From Wolfiporia cocos (taxonomy: Eukaryota > Basidiomycota > Agaricomycetes > Polyporales > Phaeolaceae): a DNA stretch of 64,000 bases. The notes beneath the pieces are model-generated. The model ran no database searches, was not told the origin of the DNA, and saw only the letters and a list, made by a program, of their open reading frames with translations. The translations under genes and the position numbers were made by a program. Below are positions 20,077-32,271 of the stretch, piece by piece; positions within the stretch are counted from its first letter, which is position 1, and every line of letters begins with the position of its first letter. The stretch covers positions 806,001 through 870,000 of the forward strand of contig JACCLO010000013.1 of the NCBI GenBank assembly GCA_029448655.1. Reading direction: 5' to 3'.

Positions 20077-22657
20077 GAGTTGGTGAGATGCCTCCCCTTC
20101 CATTCCGGGAATAATTTGGTGCGATCATTCTCTAATCGGTGTTCCTTTGCGTAGAGGGCTTGGTTCAGCTTTGCTCCATACATGTCTTGGATCACAAGCT
20201 GGGCATGTGCACCTTCGATGATGGCATCTCACGTGTGGATATGCTCATGTGCAAGACGCAAATTCTCTGTGAGCTGATCAATCTTCTCCTGCATCTCAGT
20301 GCATGACTGCTGCCCACTGCCACTGGGTTGCTGGAGCACTCTCCAGTCAGGATCTGGGAGGTGAGTTGGCATGCACTCGAGGACAGGTGGTGCAATCCTG
20401 TGTACTGCACTGATGGGTGTTTTTGAAAGCAGGAACGATCCTGACGTTGTGGTTGCTATACCCGCTGTCATCAACCGGACACGCTTCGATGGCGTGTCGA
20501 GCATGGCATCAAACTCGTCCCGAGTACGGTGATGAGTCCGAGTACGGCGATGAGTTGTTTGTGAGCACTCGTCTGTGAGAGTCTCTCGACGACATGGGGG
20601 TGTAGTGTAGAGTGTGGAAGGACCGGCGGCTGCATTATTAGGAGTGATGGTGCATGATGGGACATGATAAGGTATGTGTGTATTGGTGTCTGCATCAGCG
20701 GCTGCAGGCTGATGTATCCGCATTGCTTGCATCACTGTGCAGACAGGACTTGGCTGAGGGAGCGGAAATTCACCCTTGATGGATGTGGCTGCACTCGGCT
20801 TCATCTGCTCTGGTGTGATGATATTGGGATTGAATGGGTGTATGCCTGTCTTCGCAAATGCAGCATGAATGTTGTCCTCTGTAAATGCGCGTACAAATAC
20901 CTTCCCGAATGTCTCCGCAAAGTCGGCCTTACAAACACCTTGTTTGTTTAGCTCCTCGAACTGTCTAATCTCCTCTCGCCAGACCTTTTTCATCCACACG
21001 AAGCAGACAACATCAAGGCCTTGGAGTGCATGTGTGCAATGCGGGGGGTAGCCTAGGACAATGATGTTGTTTTCCATTGTGTACTTGAGTAGATTGCATG
21101 TGTAGTGAGAGCTATGTCCATCCAATAGGAGTATGCGGGTGTTTCCTGCAGCCTTCTCTCGGGTCTGTGGATCAAAGTCATCCTTCATCCAAGCCAATGC
21201 AATCTCGCCGTCAGTCCAGCCATTTGGTGAGTGTGTAATTCTGATAGTTATGATGAATGCTTGATGACCTTAGGTTCTGGTAGTCACTCACGAAACTTTG
21301 CTAATGTTGTTGGCTCCCCATGCCTTCTGAAAGTTCTGGCCCTTGAACACAATAGTAGGCTTGAGAACTGTGCCATCTGCGCAGATTGTGATCAATGCGG
21401 TAATGTTCTCGCGATCTCTGTTCCCCTGTTTGTGGTGTGTCTTTGTGTCCCGGCGCCCAATAACCTTCTTACGGCCCTGGTCAGATGGTGTGAATCCACT
21501 CTCGTCCATACCGTAGATGTTTCTAGGGTCAATGCCAGCATCCACAAGATACTTTTTCACAAGCTCAAACCATGCTTTAACAATCCCCGGGTTCAATGCA
21601 CGCACCCTCTCAGTTGCCAATGGTTTACTCCAATGAATCTGAAGCTCGTCCCGGTGTCTGTCCATGAACCGTCCAGCCCACGTTGGCCTGACCTCGTTGG
21701 TATTTTCTCCATGTTTGCTGCGCAAAATTGCATTTGCATGAATCTCGAGCATACGGAGGTCTAATGGGAAACCCCGGTCTGCTGATTCAAGTAGAAAGTC
21801 TACATGAACCCGCTCCTCAGCAGTAGTGAGCTTCTGCTTCTGAGCATTAAATGCACTCATCGTGACATGGCCTTTGTAGTGACTAATTAATGTCTTGTGG
21901 CTACGTAAATTAAACTCATTTGCAATAGCGCGAGCACTACGCCGCTCCATACTCGGCTTGAGCTGCTCCCGTGCATAGGCATCCACTGCCAGGGACAGAA
22001 TATGGTTTTGTGCCTTGTGAGACTTCTGCCGCTTGACTTGTTCCGAGAGAGATTTCACCATTGTAGAAGTCACAGAAGTGTTGGATGATTTATGAAGCCA
22101 GAGAAGAATGCGCAGATCCGCTGCTCGACCGCGTTCCGACATCCAATAAACGATATCACATGACCACGTCGCACAAGCTCTTATTCCATACATGTCACTC
22201 ATTTGTCACACCTACTTTCCATGATTCCTCGTGGCCTCAATTTTACTTAGATCCTCTACATCTTGCAGAGAAACATACTCAGAAACAGCTTCAGGAAATT
22301 TAAAAGCTATTGAATATATGCCCTGATTCAACCGTAGACTACAGCTGCTTAAAACATAGTGCAGGTCATCTAAAATAGGCAATCACCGGTATATATGTGT
22401 TCACTGGCAAAGAACCGTTTGTCAGGACTCGGCAAAAGAATTTGAGCATAAGCCTAGAGCATGTATAAAGGTGCAGTTAAAAAATGGGAGCATAACCTCA
22501 AGCGGGGGAGGAGTTAGAGCCAAGTGGGTAAAGGAGTGGTAGTGGGTAAAGGACCGGTAATATACTGTAACAAAAGGGCACAATGCCAGCTCTGTTGGCA
22601 TTTGCGGGTCTCAGTACTTAAGCTATTACGGCAGATGGTCGTGACGTGCTCGTGACA

Positions 22658-23610
22658 CATGATACCATGTTATCACCATCTGCACTACAATGAAACCTGT
22701 GGGAAATGCGCCATGTTTGAATTCAAGAAAAAGGCTCAAGATGATGGCGTATAGGTGCGAGCAACGGGCGCCTGTGGGCGCTTACGAGTCGGAAGATGGG
22801 GCTGAGGTTCGGAACTTTGGACGACGCGCAAAAAGTGACTTTGACATAATTTTCAGGAACGACTGTAACATTTGGACATATGCTGTCAACCGATTTACGG
22901 TAGAGTGCCTGACAGATTGTCGCACGGACTGCTGTGGCGGGGCGCCCGACACTACTACCAGAATCAGTTGTCGAGCATCAGCAGGATTCTTCAGGGGTTG
23001 AATTTGCGATGAGATGGCTAAGATCCGATTGTTCCAGTGTCACAAATGGTCTTGTCAAGGTGTCAAATCACGTCGCAACTAGGGTCTAGAGTACCCGCTG
23101 CTCATTGTGCACGTCCTGACACCGCCCTCTGCAGGCATTACCTTCGTGACACATCCCCTTCCCTTAACCTTGCCATCATCTTCACTACCTCTCGAGGACT
23201 CAAAGCGCTCCAACGATACTTGGAACACTCCAACGCCTTCATGAAATCCCCAGTCAATGCCCCACTTGTAATCGACCCAGGGTAAGCCCATAGGCTCTCG
23301 ATGAGCCATTTGCATTTTTTATTCAAACACGTCAGCCACTTTACATACTACTCCATCTTCTCTACCATCATCTTCATACGTTCTACCACCCTCTTACTTA
23401 TATTGGCGCCCGCCGCCCGCGCATATCATTACTGCCCGCGCGTAATAATAAATGCTTTACAACATCATTGTGCACGTGCGCGCGTCTGATATACTACGTA
23501 AGATGCAGTACGGCAGAAGATATAATGCTAGGGGAGACATCATGCAGGGGCTGTATAGCATCGCACTGATTTCAAGGTGACGAACTCTCGCTGCATGCTC
23601 ATGCCATCTC
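22658..23610. other. Spacer with right arm of inverted repeat (about 22755-22846)
   Basis: The right inverted arm (GGGCGCCTGTGGGCGCTTACG..., ending CGCGCAAAAAGTG) pairs with 16368-16461. The short frame at 23037-23285 has a LINE-like look (RGLKALQRYLEHSNAF), but this is too short to call. No other gene. Confidence 0.4.
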
Positions 23611-25388
23611 ATGTCGCGTCCAGTGGACCCGCACAACGCTCACAGGGTTTTGGAGCAGCCAACCACCATAATTCCATTCAAGACGATTGATCCCCGCGCA
23701 ATTAACACTGCTCTAGCTCTCGAGCTACCCCCTGTTGAGCCGAGCGACTATCCTATTCTCACAACTTCAAGCTCCCAACCCAGATCTTTGGCGGACTATT
23801 GTGTATCCACTCATCTATTTCCTGCTGCTTTCCCAAGATGCCCGTCAGATTCTTGGGTGCGCAGACCTTGTCCGGAACCACAGGAGGATGCAGATGCGAA
23901 GAAGAGACGCATCGCGCGTGAAGTGGAATATCTGAGCTTGGTTAAGGAAGCACAGGAGCAAGGCAGAGATACGCGGCCACCTAGAAGGGAGGTGTTGTGG
24001 ATGGTAGCCAATCGTTACGTTAGGGAGTTGCGTCCTACACGCGGGACGGGACTGACGCTCGTCTTCTTGCACGGGATTGGGGCGTTCAAAGAGGTATCTC
24101 ATTCTCGTTATGTTTTCGTCGCAAATCTACTCATGGTCGTAACTTAACCAGTCGTGGGAGCCAGTCGTTTCATCAACCCTATCATCCCTGAGAGGGTCTA
24201 CTGACCAAATCAGCATTGATGAAATATGGTGTCTTGACTGCGTCCAGCATGGTGATAGTGGTCTCCTCAATGAAACCATATTAGGAGATATATGTAAGTC
24301 CTGTCAGAGATCCCTGTTCTAGCTACATTCATACATTTATTCAGTTGACAATGCTGATTACGCACGGGATGTGGCCAATTTCATGCTGTATTACCTCCCG
24401 GACCGCACTGCGGGTGCGAATGCGCTGCCCGTTAACCTCCCACGCGTCTCAGCTGCCATGGCTGATGCTAGGAGATTGCGGGGTATAGCATCACGCACTA
24501 TCGTAATGATAGGCCATTCGATGGGGGCTCACTCACTGTGAGAGATTGGATACCTATACCTTACAGGCTGTCAGAATATTGACCTGACATTTACTTCAAG
24601 CATTTATCCAGCTGTAGAATATCCATCCCTGTTTTCGTCTCTCGTCTTAGTTGAAGCAGCCGTATATCCGACTTATCTCAAGCATGAAGATCCGCATCGG
24701 CGATTTGAGGCAGGCTGTTTAGGGCGTCGATGGATATGGGATACAAGGTTCGCACATTGACTACAGACTGTGGATCAATTGATCTCGGCTGAACATTGTT
24801 CAGACAGAGTGCAGTGGACAGTATACACCGGAGTGCCTACTTCAAGCCCTGGGATCCCGAAATTCTTCGGTTGTACTGTCAGCATGCGATTGTCAAGACT
24901 GCGGACGGAAGATTCAGGTTGAAGACAATTCCATATCTGGTACGTTACTTTTCACAACTGCGTTCTGCACGTTGCGAACCGACTTGCAGGAAGCTCTTAT
25001 GCTTTTTGAGCGTCGATCCGTTTACGAGACGTGGGAACTGCTCAACGAGATTGACTCCCGGATCTGGCTGCATTGGATATGGGGAGGAAGAAGCGAACGA
25101 ACCGGAGGCCCCACAATCCAGGCGCAGACCTCGTATAGACGACTTGGTAACTGTTCCAACGACTACCATGATGAGCTCAGGCATAATGTAAGATTCCTGT
25201 TACTCCCCTTGGGCTTCTCTAACTCTTCGTTTCATACCAGCTACCGGAGGAAGCACCGTCTATCGTGGGTACGTATTCAACTTGTTCGCAGATTCTCAGT
25301 TGCTGAAGGTATTTGCGGTGCCCCAGCGACGGATATCGCCAATTTCTTGATCCGCCATTATGGTAGACTGCCAGAAAGCAAACTGTGA
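23611..25388 (+). CDS. Alpha/beta-hydrolase fold protein
   Basis: Start MSRPVDPHNAHRVLEQPTT, reading through a Lys/Arg-rich segment into GTGLTLVFLHGIGAFKE, the usual HG oxyanion-hole strand. After an intron the next exon reads ISIDEIWCLDCVQHGDSGLLNE. The nucleophile elbow GHSMGAHSL lies near 24530. Then FSSLVLVEAAVYPTYL (about 24640), an exon with QSAVDSIHRSAYFKPWDPE (24800) and RRSVYETWELLNEIDSR near 25030. Introns are short GT..AG. The substrate is unknown; the layout fits fungal Abhydrolase-type esterases or hydrolases. The 3' part (about 25060-25390) changes frame between alternative readings, so either a small intron is missed or the C-terminus is damaged. The stop is therefore uncertain. 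Confidence 0.62.
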
Positions 25389-25902
25389 TCAAAGTTGTTG
25401 CCGTCTTTGGTCTACTCAGGCCCTACATAGTTCATCACAGATTCGTAGGCTGGGTGATGATGCAGCGATTTTACTATCAGTTTGAACTTTGATCAGAATA
25501 TCAATACTTCATTACCGTTGTATATTCTATTCCACCGCTCAGATCGTGCGAAATCGGGTGGCGAGAGGCCCAGTACCACAACAGCATTCGCGTAGCGTGT
25601 ACATGCTTATTGTAGCTGATCATATAAGACTACGGGCACTATGCAACCTCAGTTATCAAGCCGTCCGAGAACTCGCTCGCAGGAGGCGACGCAGAGCGAC
25701 TCTCAGCCGACCCGAGGGATGTGGCGGAGTAGTATGGTGCGGCGATAGCTGCTTTACTTGCCTGAGGACACCATGCGAGGTGGATTTACAGGTCTTGCAA
25801 GACTGGCAATCGCGTCTTCAGCTCTAGATCTGTAGCGCATCACGCAATGCTGCTTATAGCTTTCCGTAGTGGCTGACATCCCAGCCCTAGAATTGAGTAG
25901 AG
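25389..25902. other. Gene-free spacer
   Basis: No recognisable gene. The open frame at 25489-25827 has no domain and an Arg-rich composition. Confidence 0.35.
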
Positions 25903-26545
25903 TTTCAATCATTTAACTTAATCCACCGACTGCCCTTCGCTAGAGTTTGGGCAGTTGCCAGCTAGGCTTGGATGCAGTTTAATCTGCCAACTGCAGCAGA
26001 TCAATCTATTCTGAAAATAAAAGGTAAATATGTGATTCAAACCAAAGACCTCAATACAGGTGGTGATCACAGTAAACTGCCATGCAATAGCCAACTGAGC
26101 CACACAATCAAACAGCAGCCGCAGATGACTAAATTATTTATCATGTATGTTTTACAGATTTTTTTGCAACTCAGATATATGACACCTAACTGCTACTGCA
26201 AGTAAAGACAATGATGACATGGCAGCTTGATTTAATATATAGCTTGATCTGGAGCAACTCAACATGTAAAATCTAAATGTGCTGTGATCAGCACTATACA
26301 AAGGCAGATGCGTTTGCATTTGTATTATAGCAGATGTTAAACTGCAAAGATGAAGTTCAATCTGTACCATATATATGATACAAACATTTACATTTGCTAG
26401 TTATCATCATGGCTAAGTTGGCTATCACACAGTAATTTATTGTGATTACCAGCTATATTGAGGTCTTTGTTACAATATTGTGCAGGGAACCATTTTTGAA
26501 AATACTCATGCAATGAGATTTAGCATTTAACCACCCTATGCTGTG
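25903..26545. repeat. Diverged head-to-head tRNA-like element
   Basis: Begins GAGTTTCAATCATTTAACTTAATC and contains a minus-strand tRNA-like segment (RC: GTGGCTCAGTTGGCTA ... GGTTTGAATC) at about 26028-26108. A weaker plus-strand counterpart (ATGGCTAAGTTGGCTA) lies near 26409. This is the organisation of the copies at 34391-35750 and 46176-46886, but heavily decayed and almost CpG-free. Confidence 0.55.
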
Positions 26546-27548
26546 CTGTACTATAGCTGGTCCTGCTCAACCAGAGCATCATTTTATATCTGTCAACCCT
26601 ATGCCCTCCATTCCATGCTTACTAGGGCTTCTAGCCATCTTCCCTGTCTAACCACAGACTATATCACATTTCAGCCACTGTTGCACTCAACCACAACATT
26701 CCTATCTGTCAATTGGACACTAGTAGCATATATTACCCCATGGACTTAGTGGTAGCAGTACCAAGGACACTATGTCAGGATTTTAGCCTAGATAATAAAC
26801 CAAACCAACCTCATCTGAATCTAGTCATGTTAAGATTCAGTTCTACTCAGGCCACCTGACACCCTACACCCACAAGTACATCCCTGAAACCCTAACTTAA
26901 CCTTCAGTCACTTGATGGTCACATCAGGGGAATCTATAAGTCCACAACTACACATATGCAGATCCTAATATTTATATTTCACAATTCACAAGTCACACCC
27001 TAGAAGTCACAGATCCATCCATACACTCAGGGCATTACTTCTCATCTCATTTTCATTGAACACTCATTCAATCACACTTCTAATTCAGGGTTTCTATTTA
27101 TTTAATTTAGTACTATACAACACATGGCTACTGTCACAAATTATTATTTCCCTTGTATTTGCACCCACGCACCTCCACAATTGCCCATTGTAGATTAGAT
27201 AAGGGTTTGCATCATGTTGTTACTCAGTCAGGTGATATGTCACATTAGCTAGTGTTACTGTTACGTGTTATGAGCTACCAGCGCATGGACTCGCACTTTA
27301 GGGTAGACACGCTCGTGCTGCCATGTACATACTTACAGTGTGGTCTGAGGTCTTACAACCTCAGACTTGTTATTCTTGATGTAGGGGTGCTCCCCCTCTC
27401 TCTACCTCTGCATGTGCGCCTCTGTCGACACTCTCCACTTTATGCTTGCTAGTCTGGGGTGCAAGGCTGCCAGTGACGCCTTAGATGCAGTGTAGTAGGA
27501 TTCCCTGCTCTGCGGGTGGCATGTACATAGTCTGTGTCAGATACCTAC
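26546..27548. other. AT-rich, CpG-poor repeat remnant region
   Basis: No gene. Very few CG dinucleotides are visible, and TG/CA are abundant, as expected after long methylation-driven decay. Confidence 0.4.
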
Positions 27549-28135
27549 TGTTATGGGTTGTATACCCACGCTCGTTTAACATTTAGTTTAGAGTTTTAGG
27601 ATATTATATTCAATAGACAAGTTGGATTTACTCACCTAAGGTTTTATAAGTTGATGGACACTTGCAAGACTTCATCTTCTGAGCTTGCAAATACACTGAG
27701 CTTGGTTTCCCTGAGCTTGGTTTCTCAAGTTTGAGAGTGAGTATAAGACTCTTGTTATTACAACAAGGTCAAGCTGAAGAGCTTTGACCATATTTACAGG
27801 AGTTTATATACTATTCTAAATGTCCATGGTCCTAATCATTCTACTAAGTACAATATAGTCTGAAATGTATGATAAGTATCATGGATGAACCTGTAACAAT
27901 AGATTGGAATGATAGGAAATATGGCAGTTGAACACCATCAATTGATTATATGATAAATACAAAATGATGACAGAGTTGGATCTGTCAAAGCTGAAATGGT
28001 CCCTTGTATACTAGTACATCCAGGGTTACACCCAGTAGAGTTATGAAACTGTACAGGGTCAGTTGCATGACAACTTCCTGTATTGTACTTGAGTCATAGT
28101 GAGTTCCATGTGTGTCAAAATTAAATCCTGTAACA
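27549..28135 (-). mobile_element. Old solo LTR of element 1 family
   Basis: 587 bp, TGTTATGGG...CCTGTAACA. Flanks CCTAC (27544-27548) and CCCAC (28136-28140) agree at 4 of 5, with a C/T difference. It aligns block by block with the LTR at 19369-20076. The 11-nt motif is now AAGGTCAAGCT (27765-27775), a CpG to CpA change. Confidence 0.82.
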
Positions 28136-29726
28136 CCCACAGGTGTAGATCATTAGATACACACATCAGCCACATGCTACTAGCCACAGAACATTCATGA
28201 CCCATGTTTAAAACACAGACCCTGAACATTAGTCCCACCCAGCCACTGCACAGCCATTACAGGCATGCAAGATACACAGTAGCAATTAAGAGAGACATGT
28301 ATATAAGCCAGGACACTCTATAGCTGTACCTCAGCTTCAGTTTGATCAATCCTCCACCACTCTATTGCGCAAGATTAAGCCAGTGAGCTATAAGTGCCGA
28401 TATTCAATTGCTGACACACTACTACCTTCACTTTGAGGCAACACTGACATCTAGTCGAGATTACCAGTGTGCCTCCCAAAGTATCCATTCATACTAACAA
28501 GGATTTTACATTACCACAGATACACTCCTAGGACCTTGTTGAAGGGCTTAGGCATTACCACATATTATCTAGGGCTCATATCATGCAACAAGAGTGCATT
28601 CTGACAGATTGATTGGATGCTCCGTGTGCAGTCAATGTTGGAAGTGCATGTGCATCAGGTGCAGCACATGGGTGCGATGAGAGAGAGAACAACCATTTAT
28701 ATTCCACAGTCAGTAATCATAAGTACATGTGTGGTGGCCATAGGCCCATAGTGTGGTAAGGGGGTGTGGTAAGGTTGGGTATGGAGATCATTGAGTAATG
28801 TAGAGGACTAGTCATGGTAAAGTAGTGTGGTCATGCCCTGATGGGTGGGGGAAAGGCTGACCCTGGATTGAATACAATGGGGTATACATCTAGCTTGAGG
28901 AATGCTGTGGATTTGCGAAGGAAAGTGATGATTGCATGCCAGTGTTTGACAGTGCTGAGGAGGGTATGTAGTTGTAGGGACTGTGACACATTACAGAGAT
29001 GATGATGTGTGTGTTTGTGGATGGGACAGTGAATGAGGACATGCAGTCATGTTTGGACTTGGTGGGAATCACATGGACAAGTGACAGATTCAGTGGGTGT
29101 TATGGTCATTTTATTTTTTGAATGCTTGCAGAACTCACCACTGGGTGAATACAATACTGTCACACACCAATTTCAAGCCTTTAGGCACAGTACCTTTTCC
29201 AATCATTGAGAGCACCCCCGAGGCTGGAAACCCAATGCCTCAGCTAGATACAAGCCCTACATACGTACCACCACGGGCACTAGCTAACAGCATCATCAGC
29301 CACACCTAATAACCCTAGTCCCAGACCCCACATCCAGTCCAATACAAAGCCAATAGCAGTCACATGACCCCTACCAAGTACGGTAAGCCCAGTAGCACTT
29401 AACCCAGCCAACCCCCTGCTACCTGGACCATACCTCATCAGGTCACGACCATACGGACTCACGGCTAGGACCACGCACACCCAACCAACCGAATCCTATG
29501 CCTCCCATCTCCACGGACTACAGCCATTACCAGCTACGGACTCACGCCATTACCGGCACGGACTATGTACTATACGGACTATGGCCCACAGGAGGCCTAA
29601 AACCCCTTAGCACTACGCTATGGCCCACAGGAGGCCTAAAACCCCAGCGTACCCACACAATAGCCTACGGAGGCTCTAAACCCAGCTCTGTACGACTGAG
29701 AACACTAGCAGTCACAGCACACCATA
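28136..29726. other. Repeat-derived gene-free region
   Basis: An LTR-like stretch with a TATA (GTATATAAGCC) lies near 28300. At about 29579-29655 there is a two-copy, 39-bp tandem repeat (CTATGGCCCACAGGAGGCC...). No gene recognised. Confidence 0.4.
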
Positions 29727-31729
29727 CAGTCACCGTACCCTGGAACAGCCAGTCAACCAATGGGTACGATGGGCCTGTACACTGGTAGAGCTGACATCAG
29801 CCGACGAATCCCTCATTGCCTGCACGTCCAGTCAGCCCACCAGATTCTTGTAGCTGAAACATGGGGTGGGCCGACAGGGGATCACGGTGCCCATGTTTTT
29901 GTGAGCCCCAGTAGGCCCACCAGCCAAATTTCCATGTACCTGGAACACTGGGTGGGCCGACAGGGGGTCATGGTGCCCATGTTGTTGTGAGCCCCAGTCA
30001 GCCCACCAACCAAAAATCTATGTACCTGGAACATGGGGTGGGCCCATGGGGGGTCACGGTGCCCATGTTGCTGCAACCCATTGTCACGGGCAAAAGCTTT
30101 CCCTAACCACAACGAGCCTGATCCGGTCCCCCAAGTCCCAAAGCCCAGCCAGGCCCAGATCATACCTTGGAAGGAACCAGGCAACGCCTAGATCACAACG
30201 CACAGATCCGTTCCCACACGGCCACGATGACCGATACGTATTTCATATACTACTACGCTTCTATGTTTCAGAGTCTGGCTTAGACCCCTAGCCTAGTCAC
30301 GCCCCAGACTCCCTAGTTACCATATATGGCCATTATAGTACAGACATGTACAAACAACCTAGTTGTATAAATACAGGCCTACGTTCAGCTGGTAACCCCA
30401 GTCTGAACTTGGTGTTCATCCACTTCACTCCTCTCAGTTCACTCTAAGGTTTTAGTGGCCTTGTCACCCATGGTCGGCCCACCCAGCAGATGTTCATGTA
30501 CCTGGAACATGGTGTGGGCCGACAGGGGGTCGCGGTGCCCATGTTGCCATGAGCCCCAGTCGGCCCACCAACCAAAATGCTACATATCTGATGGTAACTT
30601 CAGCGTGTTATGAAGATTCACTGTGACATTACATATTGAATGACACATGGTAAGCATTTGTTTGTATAGCACAGAATAAAATAGAAGCATTCCTAGTCAA
30701 TACCCTCACAGTAGGGGGTCGCATAATAGGCACCCATAGCTTGCGGTAAGCTTGCAGTTAGCTCACAAAAACATCAGTAGCACATGTTAGGGCTTGCAAT
30801 GGGCACATGCCACAACCCTTTCCACAAGCATAATTATAAGCCAGTTGTCAATTTGGATTGCCATGTTGTGTATGAGATGCCACAAGCCTCACAACACTTA
30901 TTGAAGGCTTAGTGCTAGCTATGGGCCCTTACTGTGACCCTTACCACAAGACATGTACCATCACTATGACCCTTGCCATGACCCTTACTGCGACCCTTAC
31001 CGCGACCAATGGGCGCTTATTCACGCCCCTTATTGCGAGCATAATTGTAAAACAATTGTCCATTTTGATTTCTATGCTATGTACAAGCCACCCTAGGCCT
31101 TGCAATGAGCTATAGATGCTTATTGAAAGCTTGGTACAATCTATGTGCCCTTTACTGTGACTATGACTGCAAGATATGCATGCTTACCATGATCCTTATT
31201 GTGACCCTTACCACAAGCTATGGGACCGTGACCTCCCATTGGCCCACCCCATGTTCCAAGTACATAGATTTTTGGTTGGTGGGCTGACTGGGGCTCATGG
31301 CAACATGGGCACCGTGACCCCCTGTCGGCCCACCCAGTGTTCCAGGGACATGGAAATTTGGCTGGTGGGCCGACTGGGGCTCACGAAAACATGGGCACCG
31401 CGACCCCCTGTCAGCCCACCCCATGTTCCAGGTACATGAACATTTGCTGGGTGGGCCGACCGTGGGTTGCAGCAACATGGACACCGTGACCCCCCATCGG
31501 CCCACCCCATGTTCCAGGTATGTAGATTTTTGGTTGGTGGGCCGACTGGAGCTCACGGAAGCATGGGCACCACGACCCCCCATCGGCCCACCCCATGTTC
31601 CAGCTACAAGGATCTGGTGGGCTGACTGGATGTGCAGGCAACAAGGGATTCATCGGCCAACGTCGGCTCTACCGGTGTACAAGCCCATTGTACCCATTGG
31701 TTGACCGGCTGTTCCAGGTACGGTGACTG
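29727..31729. repeat. 2-kb inverted element built from 85-bp satellite units
   Basis: The outer ends are inverted copies (CAGTCACCGTACC at 29727; GGTACGGTGACTG ending 31729). Each arm consists of about 85-bp units around GGTGGGCCGACAGGGGGTC and CATGTACCTGGAACATGG. Left-arm units start at about 29865, 29951 and 30036 and resume at 30472 after a solo LTR. Right-arm units, opposite orientation, start near 31241, 31328, 31411, 31498 and 31584. The AT-rich centre (30600-31215) has short CCTTACCGCGACC-like repeats. No coding capacity. Confidence 0.75.
30082..30466 (+). mobile_element. Solo LTR with perfect 5-bp duplication
   Basis: 385 bp, TGTCACGGGC...GGCCTTGTCA, flanked by CCCAT at 30077-30081 and 30467-30471. 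It contains TGTATAAATA near 30362 and, about 35 nt later, CCCAGTCTGAACTTGG, in the position where element 2 has its transcript-start motif. Length and ends resemble the LTRs of element 2. It interrupts one satellite unit. Confidence 0.82.
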
Positions 31730-32065
31730 AATGGGCTCATCACAGAGCGCTATGTATCGATCGCAGCTGATCATGCTCGATCACTCTACGTCACGCACAG
31801 CCCATACTGGCCAGTCCACATTCTCAGTAGACACCACTCCTCAGTACCAGCACGTGGGAACCTGGGCCGCTACATGCCTTCCCCTCAGTACCAGTACTTG
31901 GGAACCTGGACCACAGATGCCCCGATCACAGACATAGAACCCCACCATTACCGGTGAACCCCCGATCAACGAGAATTACCAACTCGGGCCTAACCCACTA
32001 TGTTGCCATAGACATCAGCACCTTATGATCCCAGCACCCTGATGCCATTACTGGCCACCACGTAG
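31730..32065. other. Gene-free repeat remnant
   Basis: No gene. A 33-bp block around CTCAGTACCAG occurs twice near 31835-31910. Confidence 0.3.
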
Positions 32066-32271
32066 CTAATTAGATTACCTCAGCGCCAATGCCCTATGGG
32101 CTGTGCAACATAACATGTACAAACAGTAGTAGAGTTATATAATAGCCAGACAGTCTTGAGCGAATCTCAGACTTGTCTTGGCCACTTCAGCCTTAGATGC
32201 CCCAGACCAGGAAGGCGCCTTTGTGCGAGCCCCCTTCCCCCGGGTGTGTGTCTTAGGTTGTAGCGTGTGTC
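32066..32271 (+). repeat. Partial LTR related to element 2
   Basis: ACATGTACAAACAGTAG, a TATATAAT box, AGACTTGTCTTGGCC and an end GTGTGTCA line up in order with the R-U5 side of the element 2 LTR. The 5' limit is not resolved and no duplication was found. Confidence 0.55.

Larger units (their letters stand above)
18401..22202 (-). pseudogene. Tigger/CENP-B-like DDD transposase, interrupted twice
   Basis: The N-terminal exon (22202-21292) carries helix-turn-helix DNA-binding regions (ARAIANEFNLRSHKTLISHY, then a CENP-B-like region to RPTWAGRFMDRH) and the first catalytic Asp in IYGMDESGF. A 51-nt GTGAGT..CAG intron lies at 21291-21241, and splicing yields the conserved SPNGWT segment. Exon 2 holds the second Asp (LLLDGHSSHYT) and third Asp (LQGLDVVCF), then a Ser/Thr/Pro-rich and coiled C-terminal part. 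The coding frame is broken by the solo LTR (19369-20076) and the MITE (18570-19180). With each duplication counted once it would continue to the acidic end SSSDGEE and the stop at 18401. Apart from those insertions no other lesion was seen, so inactivation looks recent relative to arrival. Confidence 0.87.
18132..22567 (-). mobile_element. pogo/Tigger-type DNA transposon, nested host of two later insertions
   Basis: Terminal inverted repeats of about 26 bp start CAGTATATTACCG and continue with CCTTTACCCAC; extra CCTTTACCCA motifs lie just inside both ends. A TA dinucleotide flanks each end (18130-18131 and 22568-22569), as expected for pogo. It encodes one spliced transposase gene on the minus strand. 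It is inactivated by a MULE-type MITE (18570-19180) and a solo LTR (19369-20076). Confidence 0.9.
18083..22657. repeat. Short interspersed repeat, second copy, split by the pogo element
   Basis: Left part 18083-18131 (from TCACGCGCTG to GCAATA) and right part 22568-22657 (from TAACAAAAGGG to CTCGTGACA) together equal the intact copy at 7449-7592. Flanks carry CATGATA at 18076-18082 and 22658-22664. Confidence 0.65.

Noticed and set aside
23037..23285. LINE reverse-transcriptase fragment
   Set aside because: The short similarity (RGLKALQRYLEHSNAF) is from memory of a general pattern; no catalytic motif or length to support it.
29860..31620. CRISPR-like array
   Set aside because: The 85-bp units are contiguous satellites without unique spacers, in a eukaryotic repeat region.
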